NCBI RefSeq assembly: GCF_004843725.1
Contig: NZ_CP039451.1
Location: 1,734,501-1,798,500 of the forward strand
Source: Psychroserpens sp. NJDZ02
GTDB lineage: Bacteria; Bacteroidota; Bacteroidia; Flavobacteriales; Flavobacteriaceae
Direction: 5' to 3'
Length of the DNA stretch: 64,000 nt
Positions within the stretch are counted from its first letter, which is position 1. Every line of letters starts with the position of its first letter. A model generated the notes under the pieces. It was given only the letters and a program-made list of their open reading frames with translations, did not search any database and was not told the DNA's origin. The position numbers and the translations under genes are program-made. Shown in pieces: positions 1-8,648 of this stretch.

Positions 1-731
1 ATCGAGTCGTTAATGATGTTAAACTCACCAAAAAACGAGGCTATTAATGGTGCTTCAGGATTTTTGAATAAATTTTCTGGGCTATCATTAACAACAATTT
101 GATTGTCATACAAAACAATCATTCTGTCTGCAAAACCTAAAACATCTTCTCTGTCGTGTGTTGCAACAATACAGGTGATGTTTTTGTCTTTTAGGTATCT
201 ATACACATTGCGTCTAAGCGATTGTTTTTGGAAATTGTCAATATGACTAAATGGTTCGTCCAATAAAATAATTTCTGGCTGTTTTGCCAAAGCACGTGCT
301 AATGCGACACGTTGTTTTTGTCCACCACTTAATGTTTTTACTTTAGATTTAGCAAGCTCTGTAAGCTCTACGACTTCTAGAAGCTCTGCGGTGCGTTCTT
401 TTTTTTCTTCTGGAAAAAAGTTTGAAAGATGTTTGCCTATATTCTCTTCGACGGTTATAAAAGGCATTAAATCAAATTCTTGGGAGACGTATTTCATAAA
501 TTCGTAACCAACAACTAAATTATATTTTGGTCCTAAAATTTCTTCGTATTTCCAAAAAATCTGGCCTTGATTTAAGTCGGATTCACCAAAAATAAGATTT
601 AATAAAGTGCTTTTTCCTGAGCCACTTTCGCCAATAATGGCAACATTTTCACCCTGATTAGCAGTGAAATAAATATCTTTTAAAACAGGTGTTTTATTAT
701 AAGAAAAGGTAAGGTTTTTAACTTCAAGCAT
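1..731 (-). CDS. ABC transporter ATP-binding protein (C-terminus cut by window edge)
   Basis: Reading the reverse strand from the ATG at 731 gives 243 codons that run off the window. The order of motifs is that of an ABC ATPase: Walker A GESGSGKST near residue 39, a Q-loop (VSQEFDLMPF), the signature LSGGQKQRVALARAL, Walker B IILLDEPFSHID and the H-loop ATHD. It should energise an import or export complex at the inner membrane. The single-domain layout and the motif context resemble PotA/FbpC-type importer ATPases, but no permease or binding protein is visible, so the substrate is unknown. A terminator separates it from the efflux operon upstream. Confidence 0.85.
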   Translation of the reverse strand, partial: MLEVKNLTFSYNKTPVLKDIYFTANQGENVAIIGESGSGKSTLLNLIFGESDLNQGQIFWKYEEILGPKYNLVVGYEFMKYVSQEFDLMPFITVEENIGKHLSNFFPEEKKERTAELLEVVELTELAKSKVKTLSGGQKQRVALARALAKQPEIILLDEPFSHIDNFQKQSLRRNVYRYLKDKNITCIVATHDREDVLGFADRMIVLYDNQIVVNDSPENLFKNPEAPLIASFFGEFNIINDS

Positions 732-746
732 AAAACAAAAATAACT

Positions 747-780
747 AAAAAAACCGCTCAATAATTAGAGCGGTTTTTAA
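747..780 (-). terminator. Intrinsic terminator of the RND efflux operon
   Basis: A stem ACCGCTC / GAGCGGT with flanking A and T runs lies 24 bases past the stop of the outer-membrane channel gene. Reverse-strand transcripts end in a U run. The run of A on the other side makes it possibly bidirectional. Confidence 0.8.
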
Positions 781-803
781 ATTTTGAAAAAAAAGAGTTT
801 GGG

Positions 804-2252
804 TTAATTCCAACCACCACCTAAAGCTTGATATAGTTTTACGTTAGCTAGTAATTGGTCGCGTTTAGTTTCTATAATTTCTATTTTAGAATCTAATGCT
901 TCGCGTTGTGTTAGCAACACTTCTGTGTATTCTGCTCTTGCAGATCTAAACAATCTAAGAGATAACTCTATAGATTCTGTAAGTGCTTGTACTTGGTCTT
1001 CTTTAAGCTGATAACTTTTTTTAAGATTATCTACATTAGACAGTTGATTTTGAACTTCCATAAACGCATTTAAAATGGTTTTTTCGTATTCAAAAACAGC
1101 TTGCAGTTGTCTGTCATTAGCATTTTTATACTCTGCTTTAATCGCATTTCTATTAATTAAAGGGCCTACCACATCTCCAACTAAATTGTATAATAAAGAT
1201 TCTGGAGTGCTTGTTAAGTATTTAGGCTTAAAAGCTTCTAATCCAACACCGGCTTTAAGACCAATTGAAGGATAAAAATTAGCTTTTGCAACACTTACAT
1301 TTAATTTTGAAGCAGACAACTCGTATTCTGCTTGTCTAATATCTGGACGATTAGCTAGTAACTGAGCAGGGATTCCAGAAGACATAGCATCCACTGTGGT
1401 GGTTATAAAATTGTTAGAACTTCTAGTTATGGTTTGTGGATAACGACCAACTAAGAAATTAATCAAATTTTCTGTCTCCACTATTTTTTGTTGAATTAGA
1501 AACTTGTTGCTCTGGTTTTTATAAACATCGGCTTCAAAACGTCTTACGGCTAACAATGTTGATCTGGCGGCTTCTTTTTGAAGTTTTACCATTTTTAAAG
1601 CTTGTTGTTGAATTTCTAAATTTTGTTCGATAATTCCCAATTGATTGTCTAGTGCCATCAGCTCGTAATATGAACTGGCGATTTCGGTTACCAATTGTGT
1701 TACCATAAAATTCTTACCTTCAACTGAAGCTAAATATTCTAAAACTGCTGCTTTTTTTCCGTTTCGCAGTTTTTTCCAAACATCAAGTTCCCAAGAAGCT
1801 GTAAGTCCTGCTGAAAAATTAGTTAATGGTTCTGGAAATTCTTCACCTTCACGAATGTCTAGATGTTTTTCTACTGCACCATTTCTAGTATATTCTCCTA
1901 CTTTCTCAACTTCAGCGCCAGCAAAAGCACTAACAAATGGAAGATACTCACCTTTTTTGGCTTGTATCTCGTTTTTTGCCATATCTACTTGTTGCAGCAT
2001 CATGTTTAACTCTTGATTGTTAACTAATGCAGTGTCTATTAAAGCGACTAAATTAGCATCCGAAAAAAAGTTTTTCCATTCTATGTTAGCAGTGTTAGTG
2101 GTGTCTGCTGTTTGGCTTTCGTACTGCTCAGGAACCGTTTTGTTTTCTTCTCTAACGTTTCTAGTTGGGACACAAGAATACAAGGAAACTAATGTTAAAA
2201 CACCAACTGCATAGTGCTTTGTAATCTTAATATGTTTTTTTATATTATTCAT
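804..2252 (-). CDS. RND efflux outer-membrane channel lipoprotein (OprM/NodT-type)
   Basis: The 482-residue product has an N-terminal signal with lipobox LYSC (Cys about 27), followed by two repeated coiled-coil-rich regions typical of the TolC/OprM outer-membrane factor family, with LLANRPDIRQAEYEL near residue 290 as a family hallmark. It should form the outer-membrane exit duct of the tripartite pump encoded with it. Its start overlaps the end of the pump gene by 8 bases, suggesting translational coupling. It is the last gene of the operon. The substrate cannot be read from sequence. Family assignment is firm. Confidence 0.93.
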   Translation of the reverse strand: MNNIKKHIKITKHYAVGVLTLVSLYSCVPTRNVREENKTVPEQYESQTADTTNTANIEWKNFFSDANLVALIDTALVNNQELNMMLQQVDMAKNEIQAKKGEYLPFVSAFAGAEVEKVGEYTRNGAVEKHLDIREGEEFPEPLTNFSAGLTASWELDVWKKLRNGKKAAVLEYLASVEGKNFMVTQLVTEIASSYYELMALDNQLGIIEQNLEIQQQALKMVKLQKEAARSTLLAVRRFEADVYKNQSNKFLIQQKIVETENLINFLVGRYPQTITRSSNNFITTTVDAMSSGIPAQLLANRPDIRQAEYELSASKLNVSVAKANFYPSIGLKAGVGLEAFKPKYLTSTPESLLYNLVGDVVGPLINRNAIKAEYKNANDRQLQAVFEYEKTILNAFMEVQNQLSNVDNLKKSYQLKEDQVQALTESIELSLRLFRSARAEYTEVLLTQREALDSKIEIIETKRDQLLANVKLYQALGGGWN

Positions 2253-5200
2253 CTTTGTTTCTTTTACTTAGTTTTTTAAATAGACTTTTCAGTTTACTTA
2301 TTTGTTCAGTATTCTCTTTTGTTTGTTGACCAGCGGATTCATGATTTCTTATAAACTCTTCAGATAATGGTTCATGAGACTCGTCTTTAATAAGACTTTT
2401 TCCTTCAGCCATTTTTGCGAAAATGTAATATAAACCAGGAATGATTAACACACCGCCAAGTGTACCAATAAGCATTCCTCCTAATGCAGAACTACCAATG
2501 GTTCTATTAGCAATTGCACCTGCTCCTGTTGCTATAATTAACGGAATTAATCCTGCGATAAAAGCAAAGGACGTCATTAAAATAGGTCTAAATCTTGCTC
2601 GAGAACCTTCAATTGCTGCTTCGAGTATGGTTGCACCTTCCCGTTGTTTTTGTACTGCAAATTCTACAATCAATACTGCGTTTTTACCAAGTAACCCGAC
2701 CAGCATGATAACACCAATTTGGGCGTATACATCGTTGGCTAATCCCATAGATTTTAATAGGAAAAACGATCCAAAAACACCAACAGGTAGGGATAGAATT
2801 ACAGCAAATGGTAATAAGAAACTTTCGTATTGTGCAGCTAAAACAAAATAGACAAAAATTAATACGATAATAAAAATATAAGTAGATTCATTACCTCTAC
2901 TTGCTTCGTCGTAAGACAAGCCTTCCCATGCAATATCATACCCTCTAGGAAGTTCCTTTGCAGCAACTTCTTTAATGGCATTTATTGCGTCACCACTGGT
3001 AAATCCTGGTGCAGGTAAACCTCTAATTGAGGCAGAGTTGTAAAGGTTATAACGTGTAATTTCGTTAGGGCCTAGTTTTTTGTCGATGGTCATAAATGCA
3101 GAATATGGTACCATTTCACCTTCTTCATTTTTAACAAAAAGTTTTTCTAAATCAGATGGTAAACGTCTGTATTCTGGTCCTGCTTGCGTGTATACTTTAA
3201 AGAAGCGACCAAAACGAATAAATCCTTGTTCGTAAGTACTACCAATTAAAATATTTAAATTTTCCATTGCTTTACCAATACTAACGCCTTTTTGCATGGC
3301 GATTTTATTGTTTATTTTTAATTGGTATTGCGGATAATTTGCCGAGAAAAAAGTAAATAAACCCGTTAGCTCTTTACGTTTAGATAAGGCTTCAATAAAG
3401 CTATTATTGATCTCCTCAAAATGATGATAATCTGTAGAGTTTGTTTTGTCTAATAAACGCATAGCAAATCCTCCAGAAGATCCAAAACCAGGAACAGCAG
3501 GTGGTTCAAAATACTCAATAACAGCTCCTAAATCTTTAGTTTCTTCTTCCAGCTCTTCCATGATTTCGTGTACAGAATGTTCACGGTCAGACCACGGTTT
3601 TAGGTTAATTAAACAGGTTCCGGCGTTAGATCCGCGACCTTCGGTCATAATCTCATAACCCGCTAAAGAGGATACCGATTGTACGCCTTCCGTTTCTTCG
3701 CAAATTTTTTGAAGTTTTTTAGCAACTTCATTAGTGCGTTCTAACGTGGCTCCTGGAGGTGTTTGGATAATAGCATAAATCATCCCTTGATCTTCATTGG
3801 GTATAAATCCAGCAGGAAGCACTTTGTTGGTTACAAAAATTCCGACACAAAAAGCAATCAATATTCCAAAGGTTACAATACGTCTGGCTACAATTTTATT
3901 AAGGATTTTAACATAGCTTCCGGTTAGTTTTTCGAAACCATTATTAAACCAATTAATAAACTTATCGATTAGCGATTTTTTTGCTTTTCCATGATTGTTT
4001 TTAAGTAAAATAGCACATAAAACAGGTGTTAACGTTAAGGCTACAATTGCCGAAATAACAATAGAACCAGCCATTGTGATAGAGAATTGTCTATAGAAAA
4101 CACCAACAGGGCCTGACATAAAAGAAATGGGTATAAATACCGAAACCATAACCAATGTAATAGCTATAATGGCGCCACCAATTTCGCCTAAAACTTCATA
4201 AGACGCTTTGTAGGGTGTGAGGTGTTCTTCCTCCATTTTAACATGGACGGCTTCCACGACGACAATAGCATTATCGACGACAATACCAATGGCGAGTACT
4301 AAAGCAAATAGGGTTATTAAGTTAATGGACAGCCCAAATAATTGCATCACAAAAAAGGCTCCAATTAACGAAACTGGTACAGCTATAATTGGAATTAACG
4401 TCGAACGCCAATCTCCTAAAAATAAAAAGACCACAAGAGCAACTAATATAAAAGCATCTCTAAGCGTGTGTAATACTTGTTCTATAGACGCATCTAAAAA
4501 GTTAGAAACATCATAACTAATTTGAAAGTCTACATCAGGAGGAAGTTCGACTTCTAATTCTTTTAATTTTTCTTTTACAGCATCAATAACATCACTACCA
4601 TTACTCCCAAACGTTTGTTTTAATACGATGGATGCAGATGGTTTTCCGTCTAAATTAGAATAAATATCAAAAAATTCGCTCCCTAGTTTTACGTCGGCAA
4701 TATCTTTTAATTGAATAATTTCACCTTCTTTATTGGCGCGGATAATAATCTCTTCGTATTGTTCTGGTTCGTTATAACGGTTTTCATAGGTTAATACATA
4801 TTCTAAAGATTGCGAGGTCATCCCGGAGCTTCGACCTAAACGACCTGGCCTGGCAAGAATACTTTGTTCTTCCATGGCTTCTAAAACTTCTTCTGCCGAA
4901 ATATTATAAGCACGCATACGATCTGGTTTTAACCAAACACGCATAGCGTATTTTCTACTTCCTAAAATTTGTGCACTGGCAATTCCTTTAATACGTTGTA
5001 TTTCTGGTATAACTTTGGTGTAGGCGTAGTTGTACAAAAATTTCTCGTCATTGTTTTTATCTGAACTAGATAGATTGACGTACATCAACATACTAGGTTG
5101 CACAGGTGATATAATAACACCTTCACGTTGCACTAATTCGGGTAGTAGTGGCATCACTTGATCCACACGTGTTTTTACCCTAACGACTGCTTCGTTTGGA

Positions 5201-5496
5201 TCTGTACCTGGCTCGAAAATTACACGAATGGTTGCTTCACCAGCACTAGTGGCATCAGAGGCAATATAGCGCATGTCTTGCACACCATTTATGGCTGTTT
5301 CTAATGGTATTAATGTTGAGTTAACTAATACTTCTGAACTAGAACCTGGATAGGCAATAAAAATATTTACGGTTGTAGGTGCTATTTGTGGGAACTGTGA
5401 TATCGGGAGTTGCTTAATGGCAAGTCCTCCTAAAAATAGGATGATAACCGAAATGACAATAGCCAGAACGGGTCTTTTTATAAATTGTTTAAACAT
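2245..5496 (-). CDS. RND multidrug efflux pump, inner-membrane permease (HAE1/AcrB-like)
   Basis: The 1083-residue protein starts MFKQFIKRPVLAIVISVII, as HAE1-family pumps do, and shows the duplicated six-plus-six membrane segment layout with two large periplasmic loops. It should use the proton gradient to move drugs or detergents into the adaptor-channel assembly. In the fourth membrane helix the AcrB Asp-Asp pair reads VVDNAIVV, so the second acidic residue is Asn. The partner lysine in helix 10 is kept (LLGKNAVLIVEF). A charged tail of about 45 residues follows the last membrane helix. It sits 25 bases after the adaptor gene and overlaps the channel gene. Confidence 0.95.
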   Translation of the reverse strand: MFKQFIKRPVLAIVISVIILFLGGLAIKQLPISQFPQIAPTTVNIFIAYPGSSSEVLVNSTLIPLETAINGVQDMRYIASDATSAGEATIRVIFEPGTDPNEAVVRVKTRVDQVMPLLPELVQREGVIISPVQPSMLMYVNLSSSDKNNDEKFLYNYAYTKVIPEIQRIKGIASAQILGSRKYAMRVWLKPDRMRAYNISAEEVLEAMEEQSILARPGRLGRSSGMTSQSLEYVLTYENRYNEPEQYEEIIIRANKEGEIIQLKDIADVKLGSEFFDIYSNLDGKPSASIVLKQTFGSNGSDVIDAVKEKLKELEVELPPDVDFQISYDVSNFLDASIEQVLHTLRDAFILVALVVFLFLGDWRSTLIPIIAVPVSLIGAFFVMQLFGLSINLITLFALVLAIGIVVDNAIVVVEAVHVKMEEEHLTPYKASYEVLGEIGGAIIAITLVMVSVFIPISFMSGPVGVFYRQFSITMAGSIVISAIVALTLTPVLCAILLKNNHGKAKKSLIDKFINWFNNGFEKLTGSYVKILNKIVARRIVTFGILIAFCVGIFVTNKVLPAGFIPNEDQGMIYAIIQTPPGATLERTNEVAKKLQKICEETEGVQSVSSLAGYEIMTEGRGSNAGTCLINLKPWSDREHSVHEIMEELEEETKDLGAVIEYFEPPAVPGFGSSGGFAMRLLDKTNSTDYHHFEEINNSFIEALSKRKELTGLFTFFSANYPQYQLKINNKIAMQKGVSIGKAMENLNILIGSTYEQGFIRFGRFFKVYTQAGPEYRRLPSDLEKLFVKNEEGEMVPYSAFMTIDKKLGPNEITRYNLYNSASIRGLPAPGFTSGDAINAIKEVAAKELPRGYDIAWEGLSYDEASRGNESTYIFIIVLIFVYFVLAAQYESFLLPFAVILSLPVGVFGSFFLLKSMGLANDVYAQIGVIMLVGLLGKNAVLIVEFAVQKQREGATILEAAIEGSRARFRPILMTSFAFIAGLIPLIIATGAGAIANRTIGSSALGGMLIGTLGGVLIIPGLYYIFAKMAEGKSLIKDESHEPLSEEFIRNHESAGQQTKENTEQISKLKSLFKKLSKRNKDE

Positions 5497-5521
5497 GTCT
5501 TTTGTAGATTAAATTCTAAAA

Positions 5522-6604
5522 TTATTCAGCGTATAAGTCTAACTCAGACATTACTTTGTTTGGTTCTAAAAACTTCGTTTCTATTTCTTCGTTGTTTTTA
5601 ACCATTCTAATACCTTCTAATAAAATAGTGTCGTTTTCGGTAAGTCCTTCGTTGACAATAAATAGATGAGGTAATTCTGCACCAATAGTAATTTCTTTTT
5701 GCTTAACAACATGGTCTTTGTTTACTACAAAAACATAGGTTTTATCTAAGATTTGAAACGTTGCTTTTTGAGGAATTATAATAACATCTTTAAAAGGAAC
5801 ACGCATTAAAATACTACCTGTTTCACCATGTCTTAAAATACCATCTGGATTAGGAAATGTTGCTCTAAAAGCAATGTTTCCTGTCTCGCTATTAAATTCT
5901 CCTTCAATAGTTTCTACAATTCCTTTTTGGTTGAACTCCTTATTGTTCGCCATTAATAGGCCAACTTCTTTTTTAACGTCTTTGTCTGCGCTGGTAATAT
6001 AATCTAGATATTCTGCTTCTGGTACGTTAAAGTATACCCACATTTTACTGTTGTCAGAAAGCGTAGTTAGCAATTCGCCTTCATCTAAAAGACTACCTTC
6101 TCTCGCTTCTAGATGATCCATAATACCATCAAAAGGCGCTGTAATTCTAGTAAAGCCTAAATGTGTTTGTGCTAAAGAGACTTCAGCATTAGCTTTGTCT
6201 AAATTAGCATTTGCCATAGCCAATTCATTTTGTGACACGACATTTCCATCGGCTAAGAGTTTTGTGTTTTTTAATTCTATTCCTGCAGCGTTAGCTTCGG
6301 CTTTAGCCTTTTGTAATTCGGCTTGATAAATGTTAGGCATAATTTGGAACATGGCTTGCCCCTTTTTAACATGTTGCCCTTCGTCTACAGAGATGTGTTT
6401 TAAATAGCCTTTCTCTAAAGCTCTTATTTCTATATGTCTTATGGAGTGTATTTGGCTAACGTAATCTTTGGTTATAGTGGTGTCTTTTTTAATAGGATTT
6501 GTAACAAGAAAAGCAACATGCTCTTCTTTTTTTTCTTTTTTAGTCTCGCAACTTGTATGAAATAGACATGCGAATAAACCCATGAAAATGAAGATTTTTT
6601 TCAT
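5522..6604 (-). CDS. RND efflux periplasmic adaptor (membrane fusion protein)
   Basis: 360 residues with a lipoprotein signal (lipobox HTSC, Cys about 19). The order is that of AcrA-type adaptors: a biotinyl-lipoyl-like half (EKGYLKHISVDEGQHVKKGQ), a short coiled-coil hairpin, the second lipoyl half (GFTRITAPFDGIMDHLEAREG), then beta-barrel and membrane-proximal domains. It should be anchored to the outer face of the inner membrane and bridge pump and channel. First gene of the three-gene operon. No regulator gene is adjacent, and no clear -7 box was found in the 150 bases upstream. Confidence 0.94.
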   Translation of the reverse strand: MKKIFIFMGLFACLFHTSCETKKEKKEEHVAFLVTNPIKKDTTITKDYVSQIHSIRHIEIRALEKGYLKHISVDEGQHVKKGQAMFQIMPNIYQAELQKAKAEANAAGIELKNTKLLADGNVVSQNELAMANANLDKANAEVSLAQTHLGFTRITAPFDGIMDHLEAREGSLLDEGELLTTLSDNSKMWVYFNVPEAEYLDYITSADKDVKKEVGLLMANNKEFNQKGIVETIEGEFNSETGNIAFRATFPNPDGILRHGETGSILMRVPFKDVIIIPQKATFQILDKTYVFVVNKDHVVKQKEITIGAELPHLFIVNEGLTENDTILLEGIRMVKNNEEIETKFLEPNKVMSELDLYAE

Positions 6605-6714
6605 AATTTTTTATTTGAAGTAAATTGGTAAAATAAAATGTGATTGTAGCCAAGCCTTGTAAATAGAGCATAGGTGTGGCTATTTGTGTTATATTAATTT
6701 AGTGTGATGTAATA

Positions 6715-6739
6715 GCAAATCGATAGAAAATTGATTTGC
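6715..6739. repeat. 10-bp inverted repeat upstream of the efflux operon
   Basis: GCAAATCGAT and ATTGATTTGC pair 9 of 10 positions plus one G-T, around a 5-base loop. It lies between the stop of the small exported protein and the adaptor start, with no U run, so it is more likely an operator or a 3-prime-stabilising hairpin than a terminator. Confidence 0.5.
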
Positions 6740-6756
6740 AAAAAAAGAAAGTATTA

Positions 6757-7164
6757 TCAGATTATGAAAACTGATAGTCTAACATGAAGCTTTGTCGAAG
6801 GTTGACAAAACGTATGGGTAAAACTGTTAACCTCTTTTTGAAGTTTAGAGGATAGATCGCTTAATAATTGAGCCTCAGAAAAGGTTAAAATATAACTACT
6901 GAACGTTTTAATTGTAGTAGAAACAGATTCTTCGTTTTCTGTTTCTTCGGCTTCCGTGTAATCAAAAAATAATTCGACTGTCTCGTTTTGTTGAATAGAA
7001 AAATGAGAAGAGTTATTTAAATGACTGTCAATTGAAGTTTTAGAGTCATGACTGTCATCTAAAGTGTAGTCCGCGTCAATTGCAGTATATGCATGTGCGT
7101 TAGTGACTACTGTTAATAACAAGAGCGTTATTAACGATAAATATTTAGTGACTGTTTTGTTCAT
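6757..7164 (-). CDS. Small exported protein of unknown function
   Basis: 135 residues. A clear signal peptide (MNKTVTKYLSLITLLLLTVV, cleavage probably after AHA near residue 25) is followed by an acidic, Ser/Thr/Asp-rich low-complexity segment with the charged stretch EAEETENEES. I recognise no domain. The C-terminal third (LSDLSSKLQKEVNSFTHTFCQ) may be helical. It is in the same orientation as the RND operon and 152 bases upstream, so co-expression is possible but not shown. It is real by its plausible signal sequence and flanking spacing, but could be lineage-specific. Confidence 0.6.
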   Translation of the reverse strand: MNKTVTKYLSLITLLLLTVVTNAHAYTAIDADYTLDDSHDSKTSIDSHLNNSSHFSIQQNETVELFFDYTEAEETENEESVSTTIKTFSSYILTFSEAQLLSDLSSKLQKEVNSFTHTFCQPSTKLHVRLSVFII

Positions 7165-7251
7165 TTACGAATGCAAAACTATACCAATTGACTAATACTA
7201 CCAAAATAAAGATTGTTTTTTAAGTGTTCTTTAAGAAGAAAAGTATATTAA

Positions 7252-7280
7252 TAAAAAAGTCGCTCTGATTTAGAGCGACT
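7252..7280 (-). terminator. Intrinsic terminator after the 414-residue exported protein
   Basis: AGTCGCTCT (7258-7266), 5-base loop, AGAGCGACT (7272-7280), then a U run on the reverse strand. It ends the gene whose stop is at 7306. Confidence 0.85.
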
Positions 7281-7305
7281 CTGTAATATAAAGTTGGTTT
7301 AATGA

Positions 7306-8550
7306 TTATTCGATAACTGTATTACTATTGTATATTTTGTAGGTACCGTCCTCTTGTTTTAGACAGGGTTTATATTCTCCCTTGTAAACTTTGAATATAA
7401 TTTCTTCGCCATTTTCAGTAAGTATCGTGTTGTTTCCATCTCCAAAATGACGTAATGTTTTGACATCATTTTCGTAAATATAAATTTCTGGTTTTACTTT
7501 AGAGTCTAAAGACGCCATACCAGATTTAATATTTGGAACAAAATTTTGGATCTCTATTTTCGAGTAGCTTATAGGGTCTTTAGATTTGTAAGTGTATTGT
7601 CCTGCAGGTATTGTTATCAGATAAGTGCTTTTTGGAGTGATGTTTAAAGTTATTAAACTGTCGTTTTCTAGTATGTTTGAACTTTCAAAACGATTAAAGG
7701 CAGGCTTGTAACTTGACGTCCAAGTGTCAAAAAAGCCGGTATTTTCCTTAACCAATTCAAAATAACTTTTAGCAGCATCTACATCTTTTTTTAATAGATT
7801 AGCAGAAGTTAGGTTGGCATAAATAACCCTGTTTTTTATTTTGTCTTTAACTTTTTTACCAAAATCAACATCTAATTGTGCTGTCCATAAAGCAATAGCT
7901 TTGTCTATTGTAGCAATATCACTACTGTTATCTACAATTGAGTCTATTAGCGGTTGTGAACTTGTATTGAAGCTTTCGGCTGCACCACCCTTTGTTTTTT
8001 TGAATATTCCAAACGGAATTTTTAAATCAGCACTTCCAGAAAACAGGTGCTCATATTCCTTAAGTAATTTTTCTACGTAGTCTGTAACAATTAATGCTTT
8101 TATTGCATTTTTACTTTTGTTTGTGTATTGGCTATCAGCTGCTGAAACATTATTGGTTACTGTATCGTCTATAGTTAAAAGTATTTTATTGTCTTTATTT
8201 AAAACTATGATGTGGTAAGATCCTTGTAAAACAAGTAATCCTGGGCTTTTTGATAGTTGATTTCCTAAAAACCCTACAATTATTTGTAAGTCTGCGTTGT
8301 CTTCAACACGCGCTAACCCGCTTAAATTAATGCCTTCTGTATTGGATGCTATTGTTGGGTTTGCTTCAGTAGGAGTATAATTCCAGTATTTACCGTCGTC
8401 TTGAATAGTGTAGCTGTATGTTTTTGTACCCTTTAGGATTTCTGGTTGTTCAAAAGTGACTTTAATATCGTGAGTTTTAACATCCGCTTTTTGGGCATTC
8501 ATTATTAGTCCTACAAGAACTGCACATGCTATTAAGATTGTTTTTTTCAT
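7306..8550 (-). CDS. Exported protein of unknown function (414 aa)
   Basis: Starts MKKTILIACAVLVGLIMNAQ, a Sec signal peptide with probable cleavage at NAQ near residue 20. The mature part mixes beta-strand-like N- and C-terminal regions with a helical middle (about residues 140-270). A segment near residue 100 (FLGNQLSKSPGLLVLQGSYH) is hydrophobic but does not look like a membrane anchor. No catalytic motif or known domain was recognised. It is monocistronic: terminators lie on both sides. It could be a periplasmic or surface protein. The function is not inferred. Confidence 0.75.
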   Translation of the reverse strand: MKKTILIACAVLVGLIMNAQKADVKTHDIKVTFEQPEILKGTKTYSYTIQDDGKYWNYTPTEANPTIASNTEGINLSGLARVEDNADLQIIVGFLGNQLSKSPGLLVLQGSYHIIVLNKDNKILLTIDDTVTNNVSAADSQYTNKSKNAIKALIVTDYVEKLLKEYEHLFSGSADLKIPFGIFKKTKGGAAESFNTSSQPLIDSIVDNSSDIATIDKAIALWTAQLDVDFGKKVKDKIKNRVIYANLTSANLLKKDVDAAKSYFELVKENTGFFDTWTSSYKPAFNRFESSNILENDSLITLNITPKSTYLITIPAGQYTYKSKDPISYSKIEIQNFVPNIKSGMASLDSKVKPEIYIYENDVKTLRHFGDGNNTILTENGEEIIFKVYKGEYKPCLKQEDGTYKIYNSNTVIE

Positions 8551-8590
8551 TTGGTTTTAAAATTTCGATTAATTTAGGTTTTGGCAAATA

Positions 8591-8627
8591 TAAAAAAAGG
8601 TGACTAATAGAAAATGTTAGTCACCTT
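8591..8627 (-). terminator. Intrinsic terminator of the prolyl oligopeptidase gene
   Basis: An 11-bp perfect stem AAGGTGACTAA / TTAGTCACCTT with a 9-base loop, followed on the reverse strand by seven U. It lies 22 bases past the stop at 8649. Confidence 0.9.
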
Positions 8628-8648
8628 GTTTTATTAAAGTAGTTGTTT

